Of a stretch of DNA of 64,000 bases, positions 59,601 through 64,000 are shown one piece after another (the first letter of the stretch is position 1; each line of letters starts with the position of its first letter). The position numbers and the translations under genes are program-made. Origin of the DNA: Sycobia sp. Sy_11 (Eukaryota; Arthropoda; Insecta; Hymenoptera; Epichrysomallidae); assembly GCA_018907035.1 (NCBI GenBank), contig JACCIC010000099.1:909501-973500 (forward strand). The letters run 5' to 3'. Below the pieces are notes generated by a model. That model made no database searches, was not told the origin of the DNA, and saw only the letters and a program-made list of their open reading frames with translations.

Positions 59601-60755
59601 TTGGATACTTTCTGATCTTTATAATAATTAACCATCTAAATTCAAACTTTCAGTCACAGACGGCTGGAACTAAGATGAATGGTGAATGAGCCAAGAATTT
59701 TAATTGTCCCACACAAGTATACATTGTTAAGTTTTAAATCAAAGAAACATTGAAAGTCGCTTACTTGGCACTCAAGTCTGTTCTCGTGGTCAAAAGTTAG
59801 ATCACGTCTCTCCGTTCTCTTTATAAAACGTTTGTAAAACTTTCATCGATAAAGAGAATAGCTAGTTAATTCTAAATTGTTATATTGTTAACGCGATTAA
59901 AAGGTTGTCATCGAATGAATAATCAGCAGTTCGATTCTTAAGAAAATGGACCCGATTCGCACGGTTTTCGAGCGATAAGAGCCTTGTATTCGCTTTGCAC
60001 TCGCTTAAAGAGATCGGTTTAGTACACGATAAGAATGATAAACGAACTCTGCCCCGTTTCACGGGATCATTAGTCATTATCACATCGCCGTAAAGGTTAA
60101 TGTGCCGTCCAAGCGACTAGGTCGACGACGACGCTTTCTTCGAATTAAGAACGAAAGGATTGTATGCAATCAAAATGATATCGTCCAATTATAGATGCGT
60201 ACTATAGAATATCATTAAAATTGTTATCACTTTGAAAAATGATCTCTTTGCATGCTATTCGAAATAGATTAACAACGATCTTCTAAGAAAGAGAAAAGAA
60301 CTAAGCTTTATTCAGCATAATTTGTATTAATCAGAGAAAAATAGAAGTCGGAGAAATTGTACGCTACATTAAAATTTGGTTTCATATTTATACGTTACAG
60401 TTTTAGCGACGTTTTCATAAAGCACTTACGGGTTTTTGTTAAAACTTTAGCTTCGATCTGGTTTTTTATTTTAGATGTTATGTATCTGCATGTAGATTCT
60501 GTGACAAAATGTATGTAATTTTCATGCATGAAGACACTTTTATACTTAATTTTTATCTTTATAACAAATGCGAATTATTATAACAGAATTCAATAAGCTT
60601 TTTTACGAGATCTTGTTTTAAGTGACCGAAAGATCACGTAATCGTTGATTCTTTAGTTAAAAAATCAAGCCTCACTCTTTTCTTCACAATAGTTCATCTC
60701 AGCATGAAAACATTATTCGACAATTTCATCGTCACCTGTTCATTCTTTAAAGAGC
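55910..60755. other. No gene recognised; (GA)n at 56541-56622
   Basis: AT-rich DNA with a GC-richer spot at 56690-57070. A stretch at 58104-58130 (GGTGTGTCCCATAAGTACC) could be a mariner-type end, but no partner or transposase was found. Confidence 0.5.
56541..56622. repeat. (GA)n microsatellite
   Basis: About 41 GA units, the longest in the window. Confidence 0.95.
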
Positions 60756-60769
60756 GAAATCATTTTATT

Positions 60770-61270
60770 TCGTATCGATTGCCAGACAAAAACCCGAAGC
60801 TCCTCGCGGGAAAGAATAAAGAACCATTCATTCTGTTAGCAACGCCAACTCCGTGACGACCGCACGCACACGCGCGCGGAACGTTGCTTCGCCTCGAACA
60901 TCGAGTAGGAGTCCTTTGAGCTGACAGCAATCTGTCGCGATACTGCGCTCTAGACGCATCGGGCGTCTGCGCGCGACCTTCGTCCTCGAGATCTTGCCGT
61001 ATCACGCGTTCATCCGACCGATGACTCTGGAATTTGGATCACTAACCCATTGGCAATTGGAGCGTGCGCGGGTGCTCCGAATTACACGCCGTCGATTACG
61101 CACCGCTTAAGATCTTTTGATCGGGTGGAACGCGAATTAAACGATACGTCCATACGAATGGGATTTCACGAAGTGTAATATTGGCTGCCTAGAATTGTCG
61201 GTTAAAAGTCATTCGTGGCGAGGTGTAGGCAGTTGACGTTAGCGTCCGCTAAGTACTATCGCGTGGTCGC
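60770..61270. promoter_or_regulatory. GC/CpG-rich patch
   Basis: Locally raised GC and CpG with no convincing coding frame (81 codons at 60760-61005 on the minus strand). Possible regulatory element. Confidence 0.25.
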
Positions 61271-62290
61271 TGATTCTGTGTAATTTAATCGATGAAAGAT
61301 AATTTGTGTATTGAAAGAGCTAGAACAATGTGTGATATAAGCGACTACACGGAGAGGTATAATTTATATTTACGCGGTTGGTAATTATTTGCCAATTATT
61401 TTGTCGAAGACAATGTTTTAAAATGCTTTCGTACAATTCCTCGGACAGGGGATAATTTAATTCAACTGTTAGTTTCTAGTTTTTGTAACTATTTTTTAAG
61501 ATTGCAATTTTTAAAGTACTATGACTTCATTAAGCTATACATACACATACCTAAATTCAAAGCAAAACAAGTACTTGACAAAATATAAATGGTTGTTAAT
61601 TCGTATTATAGTACAAAAATTTCAGCAATAATAACCGAACAAGTAGAATAGAAATATTCACGACTATTTAAAATTTACGTTCATCCCGGTATAGTAATAA
61701 ACTCTGTCAAAAATAACAAAACAAAATCAGAAATGTTCGCAATATTCTTGGATCGGATTTATCGTTGAGGGTGGACATTCTGAGCGAATTCCGACCGAGA
61801 TTCCACCAATACTCACACACACGTGCATGCGCGTACGCTGTCGAATGCTCTATATAATACAGCTTCCCGAAAAAATGTGTGCACGACTCCGATAAATCGT
61901 CGGATTGCGCGGCTGTTACGCCTCGCTAAAGTCTTCGTCACGTTATTTCTCATCTTTTCGCCTCCACTTTCGAAACATTTCCTTTATAGTAACCCCTTGT
62001 AGTCCTGCTGGGATGTTCAAGCGCTACATAACTATGCTCGGTCATCCGTCGCAATAATTTTGTATCGCGCAGAGACATTTAACGTTTGCAATGCCTAAGC
62101 AACCTGTTGACCTATTGCATAGTACATTCGTTGTTTATCCCGATAATCATCACGCAGCTGCATTTCTGCGCATCTACCGTTGCGCAGAAGCCATTCAACC
62201 GTTTTAGTTCGACATTTTTTGAAATTTTAATACCGCGGATCGTCCACCAACGTTATCGCGGCCCTCACGATTAAACTTTACCGACGCAAT
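61271..62290. other. No gene recognised
   Basis: AT-rich, then mixed after about 61740. No frame with a recognisable motif. Confidence 0.5.
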
Positions 62291-62299
62291 TAAACGCCG

Positions 62300-62910
62300 T
62301 GCCTTCCACCATTATCGCGGCTGAAAACGGCCGCGACAACAACGAGCATCGGCTCGTATAAGTGATCGGCGTTCGACAACTGCGCGTGTATAGAACCACA
62401 CGTATAATACACCTATATAGCAGCGCTTTCCGCACGGGCTATTGGAGCGAGCAGTCCGTGCACACGTGCGCGCATACGTTATACACGTGCTCCGCGCGGG
62501 CGCCAACTTTCACGGCGCGGGGGGAGCGCGAACGCCCTCGCGTATATTGCTGCATTGTCGTGTGCATGCGCGCGCCCGCGCCGCGTATGTGGAAAGGAAA
62601 AATGTCACGCACACGAGCTCTAGGCCGCTGTACGGACGCGCGGTAGAGCGCGAGGGAGAGTCTATATATATAATAATATGTAGGTGAGGGGAGATCTTAC
62701 GCGAACGTCCGCGTGTTTGATCGTTCGTCCTTGCTGCGTGCGGGAGGCGCGCGCGCGTAATCGAGGCGCTGTATTCTGCGCCGAGCGCTCGCGGATTTAT
62801 CGTCCGAGGGGTGGGTGTGCGCTCGTCCTGCGTGCGTTTTTTCGTCTCTTCTCTCCACCCCTCTCCCTACGCTCAATCTTCTTTATACTTTTATCGCGGT
62901 AGGCAGAGAA
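62300..62910. promoter_or_regulatory. GC/CpG-rich patch, possible promoter
   Basis: About 600 bp of dense CpG with several overlapping short frames on both strands, a TATATATAATAATATG segment at about 62665 and donor-like GTAGGTGAGG at 62681. It resembles an insect CpG-rich promoter or 5' untranslated exon of a gene continuing to the right. Strand and start are not determinable from sequence alone. Confidence 0.35.
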
Positions 62911-64000
62911 GGTATTCCTTGGCAATTTTTTTTTTCTCACAGAACCGGGCTCGTCGGCACGCGACTTGCGCATGAGTTGCAAATTAAAGCTTCTTACAGT
63001 TTCTCTTTACCCGCTGGAAAATATACCGAGGATTTTCTGCGAAAATCTATATTGAGGCTTAATGTTGATATACTTTTTGCTTTATCACCGTGGAAAATAG
63101 TTCAAACGTTTAGTCTGTAGCAATTGTTCTGCAAATTTTTAGTTTTTTGAAATGCAGAATTTTTATAAAAATGATTCACGACGTAGTTTCATATTTTAAA
63201 TAAATTATCAATCGATAGACCTTTAAATCCTTAAAAATGATTCTAGTAAGTCCAGTATACTTTAATTATAACGCGTGACTTAAAAGAGTTTTTATTACGA
63301 GTTAAATTTTTTCTCGAATTATAACAGAAAATATAGGTAATTGACTTTGCTTTGAAGCGATGTAATAATTAAAGAAGGTTAGTGACAATTTTTGGAATAT
63401 GAAAAGTTTTATATATGTATTGAAAGGTTGAATATTGAATATGAATTCTTAATTGGGTGTCAAGGTTTAATGAAATTAAAAGAAATTATATTATTTGATA
63501 TTAAATACCAAATAAGTTTTTTCGTCGATTACTGAATAATTTTTTTGTATTTTTGTTGATGCAAATGTTTAACACTTCCATGACAATTAAATAATACTGA
63601 TAAGTATCCTAATCCTTTTCCGATTAAGGAAACTAATACATGCTTCTTCTTAATTGCCCTTGGATTTTACAGAGGTAAGATTTTTTATCTTTACTATATC
63701 CCTTTTTCCTTTGGCAGCCCTTAGTGGATGTACTGGCTTGGTCATTTTTGCACGATCTTATGCAACGAAGATTTTTTTATAACACTGTGTCCAAGAATTG
63801 AATTCAGTATTACCATATTCATATCAGAAAATCTGTTTAGTGTCTTATGTCAGTCTTAGAATAGTTTAAATGTAGTCGTATGTTCAGTATAAAGTGTCAT
63901 TAATTTCAGGATTAGTTCCACTAGCTTCGATTAAAAGATTTACATGGTTACTTCGAGAGGATAATCTAATTGTTTTCCCATTTTAGAGATGAAACATATT
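62911..64000. other. AT-rich region, no gene recognised
   Basis: No coding frame. It could be the first intron of a gene whose 5' end is in the CpG-rich patch. Confidence 0.45.

Noticed and set aside
63655..63685. Recursive splice site (TTTTACAGAGGTAAG)
   Set aside because: Acceptor and donor are separated by two bases, so it does not fit the juxtaposed AG|GT ratchet pattern.
1..64000. CRISPR arrays, bacterial operons, rRNA
   Set aside because: The regular repeats found are microsatellites, coding repeats or satellite-like; none has direct repeats with unique equal-length spacers, and no rRNA signature was seen.

Overview
The window looks like nuclear DNA of an insect. It is AT-rich, full of (TA)n and (GA)n microsatellites, and has a cuticular-protein gene with a Rebers-Riddiford-like C-terminus on the minus strand at about 46-48 kb. 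It also holds Ty3/Gypsy elements, mariner, Penelope-type and transposase relics. A hymenopteran is my guess from overall texture (abundant GA/TA microsatellites, undepleted CpG patches), but no feature here proves it. Bacterial signals (operons, Shine-Dalgarno sites, CRISPR) are absent.

Layout. 1-3.3 kb is AT-rich with no gene. 3.5-21.5 kb is the accessory core. A short repeat with an internal (TA)n microsatellite is split by about 16 kb of retroelement DNA, and an uninterrupted copy of the same repeat lies just downstream at 20868-21163. The 16 kb holds two Ty3/Gypsy-type elements in the same orientation. Element A (4040-12330) has two LTRs of about 98% identity. It has almost no gag, a long pol frame with two internal stop codons, a tenfold basic repeat after the integrase, a cysteine-knuckle region after that, and a 30-bp tandem-repeat block in its 3' non-coding part. 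Element B (12331-20114) has a recognisable but broken gag and pol (reverse transcriptase active-site box deleted), two AT-hook motifs at the end of the integrase, an intact 273-codon third ORF, and a different 3' LTR; it has no 5' LTR. Both elements carry the same slippery heptamer in the correct register for a -1 gag/pol frameshift.

21.5-46 kb is AT-rich DNA with transposon relics: a broken mariner (26.2-26.9 kb), a CACTA/Tnp2-like transposase relic (27.9-29.5 kb) followed by two intact-looking exons of a DUF4806-type protein (30.4-30.8 kb), an inverted array of a ~60-bp satellite (31.5-31.9 kb), an 801-bp mariner with perfect TA duplication (33.4-34.2 kb), a 342-bp foldback element (37.6-37.9 kb) and a GIY-YIG fragment of a Penelope-like element (42.1 kb). 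46.1-47.9 kb is the only confident host gene: the last exon of a secreted cuticular protein with sixteen tyrosine-bearing heptads. 48-64 kb shows no convincing exon; it holds microsatellites and several short GC/CpG-rich patches that may be promoters or enhancers of a gene beyond the window.

How it works together: apart from the cuticle gene and perhaps the DUF4806-like exons, most recognisable coding DNA is mobile. (TA)n tracts border the outer ends of the 16-kb insertion, and both elements carry GRP-type basic motifs in the integrase tail, which suggests (not proven) that AT-rich DNA is a preferred landing site.
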